Shown: piece by piece, positions 1-12,200 of the stretch
Position numbering within the stretch: position 1 is the first letter of the stretch
How the letters are laid out: each line of letters starts with the position of its first letter
Assembly (NCBI GenBank): GCA_000708835.1
Contig: DF237040.1
Span: forward strand, 1 to 64,000
Origin: Klebsormidium nitens
Lineage: Eukaryota; Streptophyta; Klebsormidiophyceae; Klebsormidiales; Klebsormidiaceae
Length of the DNA: 64,000 nucleotides
Direction of reading: 5' to 3'
Notes under the pieces: generated by a model
The model's input: only the letters and a program-made list of their open reading frames with translations
Told to the model about the DNA's origin: nothing
Databases searched by the model: none
Made by a program: the position numbers and the translations under genes

Positions 1-382
1 GGACGAATCCGAATTCGACAGTTCATTCTGAACATTCCCTCGAAGACGTGACGCGAGCAATTGGCCGCTGGACACCCTTTTGTCTCCCCAAACTCCAATC
101 TCTTAGGGAGCTATCACTCAACAGCTATCTTCAGCTTGTATTCAACTCCTCGTATATCGTCTCTCCAGCCCGTATCTCTCTCACCCCGAGTCGATTCTGT
201 TCAACGCCGCTTCACTTGAAATCGACCCTATCTTACTTTACCAGCCGACCTCAAACTCCCACTTGACCCCAAATTCAAGTATTTGCCTGCATAACAAACG
301 AACGCTTCCTCACAAACGAACTCTTCCTCTTCACTTTGCTGTGGATACGCCGTCCAGCTCCTAGACTCTTCTCTCATATGCT
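1..382. other. Left-edge non-coding stretch
   Basis: I see no convincing gene here. It is pyrimidine-rich on the plus strand, and its short open frames have no family resemblance and no splice context. It lies just downstream of the broken membrane-protein copy on the minus strand, so it may hold that gene's 3' region. Confidence 0.4.
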
Positions 383-1547
383 TCAGGCCAAGTTGCGAGT
401 TGCACACTTATAAAAGCATGTTGCCAGGAGGATGAGAGGAACTAAGGACGACAGACCGACCAAAAGCTCCCAATCTACTCTCGACTCCCTCGGAGATTGA
501 TCGCCGGAGGATTGCTTGAACGGAGTCCCATTCTCGCGGCGACTCTTCCGCTCCGTGATCTCGTTGCGTAGCTGCTCAAAGCTGGTCACGTGCGGATCGC
601 CCAGCTGAGCACAGCTGTCCGGAAAGCCCACGTAGAAGTCGAACTTTTGGTCCAGGCCAGCTTCGCACAGGTGAAGCTTAAGCCCAGACTTTAATAAAGC
701 TTGGTTCAAATCGGAAACCTCCGGGTCAGGCAGCCTGACCGGCACCTGGGTTGCCACACTGGCAGCCTGATCGATTACGATGCTGAAGGCCATGCACATG
801 GCGGCAAGGGTAATCGAGACAAGCGCCCAAGTAATCTTCTGCCCCTCAATGTTATTTCACTCTTCTGGCGTGCGCGCAGGCTTTGCATTTGCCACGCTTG
901 TCTCAGGTTGCTTGTTTCGTGAGCATCCCATCCACAGAAGAAACGCGAAGGAGCCCAGTGTGGAAGCTATGAGGAAGAACGGCAACCAGAAGTGCTGAAG
1001 GACGAAGAACAATTCCCAATTGGTGTACTCGTGTAACGCCCTCGCCCGCATGCCCGGCCAAGCGTTACACCCCCCCGGATGCTCTATTTGATAGAAATTA
1101 TAGCTTGGCCCTTTGAGCTCGCTTGTGGCAACGCACAAGTTTGAGTGGCGGGTGCGAGGGCATGAGGGGGTTGTTCAAGCCCGGAATCCGCTCAAGGAAG
1201 GCGTTCACTTCTGTGGGTTCAGGCAGGAAGAGCCTATCCGTGCCATTCTTCTCAGTAACTTGCGTACTGTCAGTAAGTTTTGGGTGATCAGGCGCTTCCC
1301 TCAAACTAGGGTGAGGCGCTTCCCGCGTAAGCGACCAGCAAACTTGGGCCAGAAGCGCGATGCCCAGGAAAAATGTCGAAAACTTCCACAGCCAGCTGCC
1401 GCCGTTCTCGCTGCGACTGTGTTTGTTCACACGCTTGGCCTTGTGAAGGGTTATGCACAGCCCCCAGAGAGAAAAGCGCCATGGAAAGCTGGAAGCGTCG
1501 GGGGTTGCTGACGCTGGCGCGCCAGCGTAGTTGCTGACGACTGTCAT
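383..1547 (-). pseudogene. Broken copy of four-helix membrane protein
   Basis: This is a full-length but interrupted relative of the intact gene at 2525-3667. The start aligns (MTVVSNYAG against MTVVSDYAN), as do the PWRFSLWGLCITLH segment, the LFLPEPTEVNAFL and IPGLNNPLMP blocks, the GPSYNFYQ/EHPGGCNA block, the VPVRLPDPEVS block and the FDFYVGFPDSC block. Reading must change frame near 1125, between RCHK and SELKGPSY. It must change again near 860, where stops interrupt the link between helices 2 and 3. The three pieces together cover the whole intact protein. It is either a pseudogene or carries sequencing errors. About 400 bp of upstream flank is also shared with the second copy, showing a tandem duplication that includes the promoter. 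Function is unknown. Confidence 0.7.
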
Positions 1548-2524
1548 TCTTGCTGGCGCCTCCACCACGTTCTATCAAATGTTGTTTCGACGTTCTAGTA
1601 TACGCTTTTCTGTGGCGCAGCTACATCTTAGTTTGTCCGGATGACTTTGTTCAACAGGCTGCGCTAAAGAGCTAGGCGGCTGCCGTGCCATGCGCGCGGC
1701 CGGCAGTGCGATGAGCGCCCCGCGGCCGCCCTTCGCTCAGCCGCCGGGTTTCAGCTGAGCGCTAGCTTTTGAAAAAGTTAGTTAGAGCGACCAGACTCAG
1801 GGTAAGCTCTTCCGTAGTGGGTTTGTCTCGCGTTGACCTTGCATTACATCTTCTTGCATTCCAGTCAGCTTGCGCTTGGCGGCCAGTGCTAAGCAAACTG
1901 ATTTGACCGCTCTGCATGGAGAGAAATTCTAGAGTACTCATATGATTTGTACCAACGTTCGTGACGGATTATACCATAATATCTGACGGTCATGCAAGGC
2001 AGTGATGAAGTCGACCGCTTTTTCCCGATTGTTGCTGCCCATCTGTATGATTGTCACGGTTTCGTTTCCACTGCCCAAAAGAACTCAATATAAGTCTGCT
2101 GAATATCACGAGTCTTCTCCCGGCTCCAACCCCCAGGGGCGAACCTGAGCGGCGTCCACGAAACATGCAAGCACTGACAACCCCAGTATGTTGTGGACAC
2201 GATGAGCTACAAAGAGGGCAAGTGGGGCCACAAAAGTGATCATGACGCAAGCTCAGCGGACACACAGAAGCCTTCTTAGCTGCAACGCAAGACGGATGCC
2301 ATATGCAACATGACGACAATATCGGATCGCTCGATAGGTCAATTGAGTCAGGCCTCGTAATCCTAGAAAGCGTGATTGTCTTGAGTTTCTACGTTGGTTG
2401 AATTGGCCGCGCTTTGCGCCGTTCCTCAACTAGAGATCTATTAACTTTGATTGTTCTACTCGACTAAGGCTTATCCTCTGCTTTGATAGAATTCTGCCGT
2501 CCTCTGAGAGTTGCTCCTCTTTCT
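1548..2524. other. Spacer between the two membrane-protein copies
   Basis: No gene is recognised. The part from about 1620 to 1860 is clearly related to about 3770-3990, with shared tracts such as GCGCGGCCGGCAGTGCGA and AAGCTCTTCCGTAG. It is therefore the duplicated upstream region of the first copy and probably holds its promoter. The stretch from about 1990 to 2430 has no counterpart that I can see. Confidence 0.5.
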
Positions 2525-3667
2525 TTATGCGAGGATGCGATATGCACATATGTAGAAGCATATCGCTAGGAACGTCACGGTTAACATGGACCCCAGCAAA
2601 ACCCCGCCCATCCAAGAATCATTTTTACTCCGGGGAGACTGGTCGTCAGGAAAGTCCCCTAAGACGGTGCTGAATTGTCCGCTTCTTCTCCACTCCCGCA
2701 TCTGTTCGCGTTGAAGCCGATTAGAGATAGGCAGGTGTGGATCGCCCAGTTGCGAACAGCTGTCCGGAAAGCCCACATAAAAGTCGAACTTTTCGTACAT
2801 GCCAGCCTCGCATCGATACACTTGGCTGAGCCCAGACTCTGCCAGAAAGTGGTTCAGACCATATGAAACCTCCGGGTCAGGCAGCCTAACCGGCACCTCC
2901 GTTACCATATTGACGAGCGTGTCTATATTTGCAAAACACAAAACCATGCCAATGCAGCCGAGCATGAATGAGATCAGCCCCAAAAGTGTCTTGATTGTCT
3001 CCTTTGCCCGTTCTGATCTGCGCGCGCGCTTTGCCAGGCTTGTGGCGGGATCCTTGCCCGGCAAAAAACCGTACCACATCAGAAAGGCGAAGAGGCCCAG
3101 CACAGAAACCACGAGAAAGTAGGGCAACCAAGGAAGCTGTCGGACGAAGAACAGCTCTTTGGGTGTATACTCGTGTAACGCCTTCTCTCGCATCCCCGGC
3201 CTGGCGTTACACCCCCCTGGGTGCTCTACCTGATAGAAATCGTAGCTTGGCCCTTTGAGCTCGCTGCGGCAGCGCGCGACTTTGAGAGGCGGGTGCGTTG
3301 GCATGAGGGGGTTGTTCAAGCCCGGAATCTCCTTAAGAAAGGCGTTCACTTCTGTGGGTTCAGGGAGAAAGAGCGTGTCCGTGCAATTGCTCTCAGAAAC
3401 TTGCGTATTTTCAGTAAACCCATGGTGAGGCGCTTCGCGCGAAAGCAACCAGCAAACGTGGGCCACCAGGGCTGTGCCGAGAAACAGAGTGGAAAGCTTC
3501 CACTGCCAACTGCCGCAGCCCTCCTTTTTGTGTTTGTTCACACGCTTCGTTCTGTGCAGTGTTATGCACAGGCCCCATAAAGAAAAGCGCCATGGAACGC
3601 TCGAAACGTCGGGAGTCGCTGGATCAGATGACGCTGGCGAATTGGCGTAGTCGCTTACGACTGTCAT
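2525..3667 (-). CDS. Unknown four-helix membrane protein
   Basis: I do not recognise this family. The single uninterrupted frame gives about 380 residues from the first ATG (MTVVSDYANS). Four hydrophobic helices are visible at roughly residues 56-76, 179-202, 227-248 and 353-374. Basic tracts precede helix 1 (KRVNKHKK) and lie between helices 2 and 3 (KRARRSERAK). By the positive-inside rule the N-terminus, the central loop and the C-terminus are cytosolic, and the two large loops (about 77-178 and 249-352) face the lumen or outside. Both outer loops carry cysteines (C95, C133, C153; C286, C304) and possible glycosylation sites (NCT at 94-96, NDS at 349-351), consistent with disulphide-bonded ectodomains. 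A frame-disrupted tandem copy lies 2.1 kb downstream at 383-1547, and the retained similarity supports this being a real gene. Function is not assigned. Confidence 0.75.
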   Translation of the reverse strand: MTVVSDYANSPASSDPATPDVSSVPWRFSLWGLCITLHRTKRVNKHKKEGCGSWQWKLSTLFLGTALVAHVCWLLSREAPHHGFTENTQVSESNCTDTLFLPEPTEVNAFLKEIPGLNNPLMPTHPPLKVARCRSELKGPSYDFYQVEHPGGCNARPGMREKALHEYTPKELFFVRQLPWLPYFLVVSVLGLFAFLMWYGFLPGKDPATSLAKRARRSERAKETIKTLLGLISFMLGCIGMVLCFANIDTLVNMVTEVPVRLPDPEVSYGLNHFLAESGLSQVYRCEAGMYEKFDFYVGFPDSCSQLGDPHLPISNRLQREQMREWRRSGQFSTVLGDFPDDQSPRSKNDSWMGGVLLGSMLTVTFLAICFYICAYRILA

Positions 3668-4335
3668 TCTTGCGGGCGCCTGCACTACGACCCGTTGTCA
3701 AAGAAAAGAAATATTTTGAAGGTCTGTACCCCGTCCTTAGCGCTGCTACTTGTTCTTTCGTCCAATTAGTGACTTTGTTCAAAAGTCTGCTGCATAGAGC
3801 GCGCGGCTGCCGTGCCAGACGTCGTGCCACGCGCGGCCGGCAGTGCGACTAGCGCCTCTTGGCCGCCTTGCCGGGTTTCAGAGCGCTCAGTCAAGTTTGC
3901 AGAAGATTGCAAAAGTAAGTTAGAGCAACCAGACTCAAGTTAAGCTCTTCCGTAGCGGGTTTGTCTCGTTAACCCTGCATTGGATTTGCCTGCATTGCTT
4001 GGGCTGCCAAGCAAACTGGATTGATGTTCTCTAATAGAACTGCGTCGATCGTTTTGCATGGAACCGCAGCTAAAACTTTTAACCTTTTAGTAAAAGCTTG
4101 CATAGCGCCTCCTGTTGCAAAATTTGTTGTCTGGCAGTCTCGTGCGATTGAGGCAATGCTGGCATACCGAACTCATTCTCCACCCTGATTTGCCTCTCAA
4201 CGACAATTGCGCCCAGCGGAGTGAAGGCACTCGATTCGAAACGCACACTCATTTGGCAGGGCAGACGTCCTACCGACGTCGGAGGTTTTCAGCAACTATA
4301 AACCAATTGCATCGAGGCTCTCCATCGCATGCACA
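3668..4335. promoter_or_regulatory. Intergenic region between divergent genes
   Basis: This separates the minus-strand membrane gene (ATG at 3667) from the plus-strand Ohr gene (ATG at 4336). About 3770-3990 is the duplicated upstream block shared with about 1620-1860, so it probably contains promoter sequence of the membrane gene. I saw no clear TATA box. No further coding potential is recognised. Confidence 0.4.
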
Positions 4336-7300
4336 ATGCTGCGAGGTAGTTCAATTAGCGTGAGGAGTGTCCGAGGGGCACTCAACAATGGCAGTCCCTT
4401 CTCCCTGCAATTCAACCGGGGCATGGCCGGGCGCATTTTGTACACTGCAGAATCCACTGCTGTAGGGGGCAGGAACGGCACCGCAAAGTCCACTGATGGA
4501 ACCGGTACGTTGCTTGCCAGCCAGGTTGTTGTGCTTTTCTTCTCTGTTGTGGAGGGGCATGATTCATTGTCCTTGATGAGGGTGGTTCCGTAACCATGCA
4601 AGCTGCATCTCAGAAAGTTTTCCTAGCAAAGGCGAGCTGATATGACAGCCCTTGAGATTGGGCTAGTGGGCATCTGCGGGGAGATCTGGAAAGAAAGAGG
4701 AGACAAAATCAGCTAACGCAAAAGTAGATTAGCTTTTTGGGAGAAGGAACTTGGTCGCTTGGGACGTTTCAGCTTCTGCATGCTGCCTTCACTTTGAAAC
4801 CCACCGCAGGCTCCTCTAAATGGATTGTCTGCCTCCTGAATTATCAGGTCACGTCGTGTCAGCTTCCATACACCGATTCTTGCGTCCAGATTCCAACTCC
4901 TCCAGATCAATCAGTGGCTGATTTGCAAAACGTTCCCGGACTTGTGGGGCAATGAACTGCAAACCATCACCTGAAACAGGGGCTTAGTCCCCAAACCACT
5001 TTCCGGGATCATCAAGATCAAGGGAGCCTTCCGTAAACCTTGTGAACCACCAATGAATGTAAGTAATGCTGTATGTTGATGGGCTTTGATCAACACTGTG
5101 CAGATGCGCTCGACTTGAAGCTTTCAATGCCAAAGGCGCTGGGAGGACCTGGGGGCGAGGGGACGAACCCAGAGCAGCTGTTCTCAGCAGGTAAGAATTG
5201 TTCTATGTCTCCAGTCCTAGTTGCCAAAGCGTTTATCAATTTAGATTTTGGTTGCTTGGAATCTGGAAAACACTTCAGGATCATTTGATCGGAGTTGAAG
5301 AAGAGGATCAGTACAAAAAAACTTGGTGGGGAGTCTTCAATTTCAAAAGACACTGGGTGTGTTCACCACTCCAGAATTCGATCTAAAATTTTCCCCTCCC
5401 AAGATTGCTCTGCTCTTCTCTAACAGTAGCTTCAATTGTTCCTATTGAGCTTGATGTTTGTTGGGCCCCCCAATATTGTCAGGCTATGGTTAACAGATTG
5501 TTCCCTTAACACGAACCTGCACGAATATGTCTTCTATTCCAGAGTGATTGCTGTAGTTGTCCTGCTAGCTCGTTACACCGCTACTTGGTGTTGTGGGCAG
5601 AGTTTTTTCCCTGATTCCCACAGGTTCTCAGATTGTGTATGCTTCCCTTCAGTACCCATGACGATAGGCAATTAGACCATCAAGTTATAAGCCAGACTAC
5701 ATTCATTCTCCACTGCAGAAGGTCAACTGTTTCCACTTATTGTCAAAGTCGCCTAGCCTTGACAGTAGGCAGCCTCTACATATAGTATTGAGTTCTTCTT
5801 ATGTCACTCTGACTGGCCCCAGGAACCTAGTTCTAAACCCTCTTCCTCTTAGATTGTCAAGCAGTTTCTCGTGCCAGGGTTTCAAAATTCGACTCATAGA
5901 GCGGTTCAAAGCAGGGCAAAGAAGCCGTCTGTGGATTCTCTTCGAACCAGTCCGAAAGCGCGCTTAGAGTGGGGCGTAGAGACCAATAAGAAACAGTCTT
6001 CAAACCCAGCCGCTCCTTCAAATGATTCTGCCAATTTAAGCGCTCGATTTCTTGACACATAATTCTTGTTGCCGAAGTACGAATGTCATCAGAAACCCTC
6101 TGTTAAAGCAGGACGCCAAAGCCATCTGTTGTCTCCCTTCGAACCACCAGAAAGCCGCGCTCAAAGCGGGGGCGGAGACACCTGTAAGAAATAGTCTTCA
6201 AGCCGAGCCGATCAATCACCTCATCCTTCCAATCTAAAAGCTCCTGTCCTGACACGTACCCTTCTCGCTGAAGCACGGGTTTCATTAGAAACCTGCTCAT
6301 AAAGCAGGACGCAGAAGCCTTGTGTAAACTATCTTCAAACCAGCAAAAAGCCGCCCGTAAAGCGGGGCGGAGAAACCTGTAAGAAACATCCTTCAAAACT
6401 GAGCGTCTTCAACATCGTTCCAAACTAGCGCTCCTTTCCTTGACACATTAGTTCTCGCGCAGGATACGCCGCGTGCTTCCTTGGAGCGATGGGGGCTGCC
6501 GCTAAGAAGCTGAAGAAGAGCCTGCCCGAGTCGACGGCCGTCCGGGGAACCGTCCACTTCATCAGCGACAACGGGAAAGTGAGCGAGCGTCTCGGCGCTT
6601 CTCACAGTGGCAGGAAGCACTTGGTTGTTGTTTCGAAAGTCCAAAGACCGAGAAGCTTCTAATTTCCGTCCAAGAAACTTTCAAGGGTTGGAAGTTGAGA
6701 AGCTGTAGTTCCCGTCCAAGAAACTTAGCAAGAGTCGAAGATTCTGATTCCCGCAACACGCGCCTCAATCCGTGCACCAACGTGGTTCCGTTGAGCAATG
6801 TCTTGCTGCAGCTAACAGGGGAAAACAAGCCGCTTTGGTCGTGGCAGCTTAAAGCCCGTCCAGTTGGAAGACCGACTTCGATGTCAACGTTCGAATCTGT
6901 CGTTGTTCCTCTCTTTGCCATGCTCTCGGTCGTGATCGAGCTCGCGTCTCATGGAGTCCGACTGTAAGCAAAGCATTCGCTCTTTCACTCCATCGCTTCT
7001 GATCCCAGCTCGCAAGAATGGACGGCGGAGTATCCGATTTTGTTCTGCAGACGAAGGAACGGCCAACGGGTGGACTCAACTCATATACGCCCTTCCAGTT
7101 ACTTCAGATCATCTTTCGAAGCATCCTTAGAAACAACTTCAGCCGTTTTCTTGTTTTCGGGTATTTCAAGATCCCACGAAAGCTCTCCTACGACCTGAAT
7201 CGTGTTCCGGCTTTTGAGTGTGAAGCAACCGAAGCAGTTCTCCAAGGGCTGCTGCTTTCGTCTTTGCCGCTTTCATCACGTCAGAGTGGATCCTTCTAAC

Positions 7301-7660
7301 AAGCCAAATAGAAGGCGCTCTTTCCAATGTTCGTCTGCGTGTTATAACGCAAGATCCAAGCTCGTGGGACACATTCCCTAAAACAACGTACGTGTACGCG
7401 TTCATATCGGCCCACCCTGAGCGGCTTCAAGAAGTAACATCTATAAGCGCTTCGCAGATGGGTAAGAGCATGATAACACTTGCTAACTATTCTGCGGCGC
7501 GTTTTTGCAGCTTGGGTTAGGCGTTGGGTTGCATGCCCATTCGCCAGACATCTCGACGGCCGACCTCCAGAAAATAATGGAGGAAGCGCATCAGATCTGC
7601 CCCTACTCAAACGCGACACGTGGCAACATCAACGTGGACCTCTCAGCTGAAGGAGCTTGA
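4336..7660 (+). CDS. Organic hydroperoxide resistance protein (Ohr/OsmC family), four exons
   Basis: A thiol peroxidase that reduces organic hydroperoxides, best known from bacteria. Exons are 4336-4504, 5104-5190, 6463-6578 and 7511-7660. All junctions are GT-AG and the phases close to a 173-residue protein. Family landmarks seen: [16 protein letters not shown] with the conserved Arg (R46); [24 protein letters not shown] with the conserved Glu (E80); GYAACFLGA with the peroxidatic Cys (C90); [14 protein letters not shown] with the resolving Cys (C154). Both cysteines are spaced as in true Ohr. Bacterial Ohr is about 140 residues; the extra 30 or so N-terminal residues ([14 protein letters not shown]) are Arg/Ser-rich without acidic residues, suggesting mitochondrial or plastid import. 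The intron before exon 3 holds three imperfect repeats of about 195 bp ending at the acceptor. Introns argue against bacterial contamination; ancient transfer is inferred. Confidence 0.9.
5860..6462. repeat. Three imperfect tandem repeats of about 195 bp inside the Ohr intron
   Basis: Units end with related tracts TTGACACATAATTCTT (about 6053), CTGACACGTACCCTTC (about 6250) and TTGACACATTAGTTCT (about 6442), giving periods of about 197 and 192 bp. Within units, AAAGCAGG(A/G)C, AAAGCGGGG and TCTTCAA recur at matching positions. The last unit runs straight into the splice acceptor of exon 3 at 6462. On the minus strand the units share a reading (GLKT(V/I)SY.. and LRP..), but stops interrupt it and I do not call a gene. 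Confidence 0.7.
6650..6730. repeat. Short direct repeat in Ohr intron 3
   Basis: The tract AGAAGCT..(T/A)(A/G)(T/C)TTCCCGTCCAAGAAACTT occurs twice, at about 6650-6680 and 6699-6729, with a period near 49 bp. It sits just downstream of the exon 3 donor. Confidence 0.5.
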
Positions 7661-9233
7661 CCGCTTTACTGGAGTTGCCGTGTACAATATCCGCCCGCTT
7701 GCGCATATAATTTGTAGCGGATCTGCACCCACCAATAATATGATAGTGGAGCTATCATCTTTCTTTTGTAAAGATGAATACCGTTGTAAAGTACGAAGGA
7801 TTCCGCAAAGGTGGACTGCAAATCCATACTATCTAGCAGATCACGTCCCGTTAATTGCCGTGCTCAGTGACTGCTGTCGAGGACTGTCTGATATTAGGGG
7901 CTACTTGGGGCTGCAAATGAAGACGTGTAATACAATTGTAAAGATACTAAGTATATTGCAGTATGGTGAAGGTACGTAACTCTTGTGCATGTTTGAGGGG
8001 CCATGTAGCTGAACGCATCGACATATCACAATATTCAGTACCGTCACATGATTGGTTTTGGTGTGCACCCGACTGCAACAATTGCTGACCGTGGAGCAAT
8101 TTAAGGTACTCAGACGACTGGTTAGGGGGCTCTTAGTGACTCGCACCCTAGGATCTGATTTTGAAAAACTTAAGACGGGTCGATATATATTTATGAGATT
8201 CTTCGATGTGAACGTCGGCGGCACCCATTGAGCGGCCGGCCAGTCCAAATGATCTTTAATTGGCGGTGCATGATCCCTCTGATGTCCGCCCCATTCAATC
8301 TATCGACACTACAAACTTGAGCGCGCATGGACCCGCGGTGCATAATCGGATTTGTTGAAGTTCTTGATTGCATGCTAATCATATATTCGAACTTGATTGT
8401 GAATGAAAGTTGGAAATCCAACAATCGATGGATCCGCAGCATCAATGATGTGCGGCAGCACTGAGCTGCAATATACTACCTAATAGAATATGTGAGTCCG
8501 ACATGCTGGCGTGCCGTGCAGCGCAGTCCAGAACACGATCGATCTCATGATTGAAAGCGTCGATTTACAAGTGAGAGCACGAAGGCAAGTACACGTACGG
8601 ACGAAATCTGGAAGTGGCCATCGGCTGCATTGTAATTGCCAGATCGAGCGGTATATGAGCGCGGGCCTGCTGGAAAGGACCTAAGAAAGACACTTGTGGC
8701 CCAAGGCTCATGCGATCCAGAATCTGTACGGTGCCGCGCGCAGCAAAAAAGGGTCGAATGAACATGGCGTTTTGAATGCATGTAACATCGAGTGGAGCCT
8801 GGGTCCGACGGAAGTGGACAGAAGCGTGAAAATTTCGATTAAGGATCAGACAACTGTCTTTTCCGGTCATCCGACCATCCATCTGTAACTTAGGATGCAT
8901 GAAAGACCGTCGAAAAGAGGGCCTCGTGACAAACATCAAACATCAAGTACCTACGTGAATAAGCATAGAATGGTTGCGCTTAGGCAGACCAAAAACGTGT
9001 ACAGGTCCGCAAAAAAATTCCTACTACCGGCCTTTGAAGCATCATATGGTGTCAAACGTGACGCAAGTATGTCCAACAACTGCAATAACCTCTCCAACTA
9101 TGTCCAGGGTCTCAACGAATAGCAGTCCATTGTACACTTGATTTAGCTGCCAAACGGACTTGAGGGTTCAAGCAAAGGCCCTGCTTGTGCGACGTTACTA
9201 TGTGCAATTTGTCTTGTGACACAGCGCGCCAGT
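7661..9233. other. Non-coding stretch between Ohr and Rab1
   Basis: No gene is recognised on either strand. Open frames are short and without family resemblance. From about 8000 to 9100 the sequence changes character, becoming rich in CATG, GCAT, TGCA and GATC words. That flavour recurs in other gene-free stretches of the window and may mark decayed repeats. Confidence 0.4.
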
Positions 9234-12200
9234 CTACGAGCAGCAGCTGCTCTTCTGAGGCAAGGGCCGGCTCTCCCCTGGCTTTACGGTCACCCCACCC
9301 TTGTTGCTCACGGCTGGCTGGCTCGCCATCCTGCAACAAACACGACATGCAGTCAGCTTCTGTAGTACGTTGACGCGTCTCTGTAGCCTCTACAAACTTT
9401 CGCCACTAGAGATGTTCGAATCCTCTCCTGTTCCAAATCCAAACATGGGCAGTCGCAGAATGCACTGAATCCCTTTTTCAAAGTCTGCAAAGATTCAAGG
9501 GGCACCGTACTTTGTATAGGTCGGTGCCAAACGAACCTTATGACCGATACAGCAAGCAGATGGAAACCCAATGAACAAATTGTAACCAGGACCCGAGAGA
9601 TGCGCAGTAAGAGTTGCCAGCCAAGCTCAAAGCAAGCCAGAATAACAACCTGCGGGTGTAAGCGACCTTCAAGAAAACAAGTTTTTAAGAGGCTCATGAT
9701 TGCAGGTGCGAAAGGCAGTATCTGTAATCTCACCTGTTCTTGATTTCGGCGGCCATGGTCATGAAAGCCTGCTCGACGTTTGTGGCATTTTTGGCGGAGG
9801 TTTCCAGGAAAGGAATGCCAATCTCGTCAGCAAACGCCTGCAAGACACGACAAGAACCGTGGTCCGTTCAGCAATCCTTCCTACAAAAGATATACTATCG
9901 AATATGTACACTGGTATGACTCTTTGCCCAAATAAAAAGCTGACAGCAATACTAGACACAATCGCTTTGTCAGGGGTACTCTAACGAGGTAACTTCCATC
10001 TCCAGGAAACTCCTCAATAAAGGTCCTTCGTAATAGGTGCTTCCTTGCGCTCAGTCCCAGAATAACGGCCGATTTGTATGGCATACCTGCTCGTCGGCAA
10101 GGCCGATCAAAGCCACATCTTATCCGATCTGACTCCACGCTAATAAGTGACGCTGTTTTTCCACGTTTTATAAACTTTTTTTTTCAAATAACAGCTCGCG
10201 GAAGTATCTCAATGGCAAAGTGTAGCTTTGCCAAGAGCGAAAAACGACTCAGTTTCATCGTTACTTTGCTGACGAGCCTATACGCCCTGCCCCAATTAAT
10301 GTCCGAAAGGACTTGATATTGCCACAGCGACTGATGGACCGAATTTTTAAAACCGAACCTTCTCAAATCGATGAGCAATACGTCAAGAGGATTGTGTCTT
10401 CATCTGTCAAACGTCACAAACACCCCAAACGTGGTGCTCAATTCATCAAGCGGTTTGAGTCACTCAACTTCTGACCGCACCGCATGTCCTCGCTGTAAAA
10501 ACGCTCAAGATTGAGAATGCAAAGGGACCATAATACACAGAATCAACCAACGACTGACGTTTTGTAAAAACTTTACAACAAAGTAAAATCAAACCAATTA
10601 GTGCCAAAGGAACACTACACTGAGGACAGATAAGCGCACAAAATAGGTCCAGATGAATCTTTGAAACCATGCCAGCTGGAACAAGATCCAAACCAACGAG
10701 GTTCCCTCACCTTAGCCGTCTTTGTGTCCACCACCTTCTTTGCCGTGAGGTCGCTCTTGTTTCCTACCAGCAGCTTGTTCACATTCTCATTTGCATACCG
10801 GTCAATCTCGTTGAGCCACTGCTTGACATTGTTGAAGCTCTCCTGGTCAGTGACGTCGTAAACAACCTGCAGCGCAGAAAGATTGTCTTTCAGCACAAGC
10901 GTCCAAATGTCAGCTGGATAATCTGCAAGCCTATCCAGATGTGACATCTGCTCACAGGATAGGATTCTGCGAATGGATTGGAAACAGGACGGCAAACGGA
11001 TGTTGCAAGATTCAAGCACTCCCTGTGTATCCTTTCTACAGACACTTCTTTCTAATGAGAAAATCCAGTTCATCAGCATGTATGCCACAAATCCGTGCTC
11101 TCGCAAAGCATGCAATGAATCCAGCTGAAAGTAGATTCATTTGCCGCCTTCTTAAACAAACTTGCCGTCACTAATACAACCGTCTCTCATACCAATCTCC
11201 AGCGGATCCGGACCAGACACCTATTGATTCTCAACTACATCAAAAAGTGGCAGGGCTGCCACCAAATCTAAGAAGACTAGGGACAAAATAAGTTTCCAAC
11301 CCTGAGCCTTAACCCCAATCTCGATTGAAGTTTGCAGTTCCTATTGCAAGTGAACTCTTGACAACATGAGGCATAAGGTGTAGGCGCAGATGAATGGCCA
11401 CTTTTTGAGCGACACAAATTTAAGCGACAAGTGGGACAACTTTGGTGAACAAACTCCTAATGCCAGTTTCCTTTTTTTGTCAGCGGGGTCTTCATTATGG
11501 ATAAAAGCAACCAAAACATCGTTGATGTCAAAGATGACATCGCAGTGCCACTCACAATGATTCCATGCGCGCCCCGGTAGTAGCTGCTCGTGATAGTCCG
11601 GAAGCGCTCTTGGCCAGCCGTATCCCACTGCAGAAAGCAACAAAGGCTCCAGAAATGACGACAAGCAAGAATGAAGCGATAAGCGAAGACAGCAAATCCT
11701 TCTCATATCGAGCTTCTGTCTGCTGTCAAACCTGATGTACCCTCAAGGCCGCGCATAATCCTTAGATCTGAAGGCTACTTGACTGCAACCTGTGCACTGC
11801 TTCTACAAGCAGTCTCATAAAGATCAGCGTACGCAGGTGGTTCAATTTGTATCTTACTATTGAGCTGAAGAACTCAAAATGAAAGGGGGCCCTTGACCGA
11901 CAGTTGACACCTTGAAGCAACGAGCATCCCAAAAGATGCTCGCCTATGCTCAACACTGGTCACAAAATCGCTACACGTTGACTCAGCATTTTGTGTAAAA
12001 CACCAATCCCAATAATATGCGCCGAAGGAAACATGAAAATGAGAAGCTCACAATCTGCAGCTTGATGGTCTTGCCGTCTAGCTCCACGGTCCGGATCTTC
12101 TGCAAGAGACAAAAGGGATGGCGCCATAAGCGTCACGTGCGCACTAGACCTGATCTGTTTGCATCATTCCTCCAGAGCTTCGTCCAATTCAGAACAAGTG

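Noticed and set aside
9410-9435. GTTCGAATCC resembling a tRNA B box
   Set aside because: No matching A box at the right distance and no cloverleaf could be folded; it lies in a Rab1 intron.
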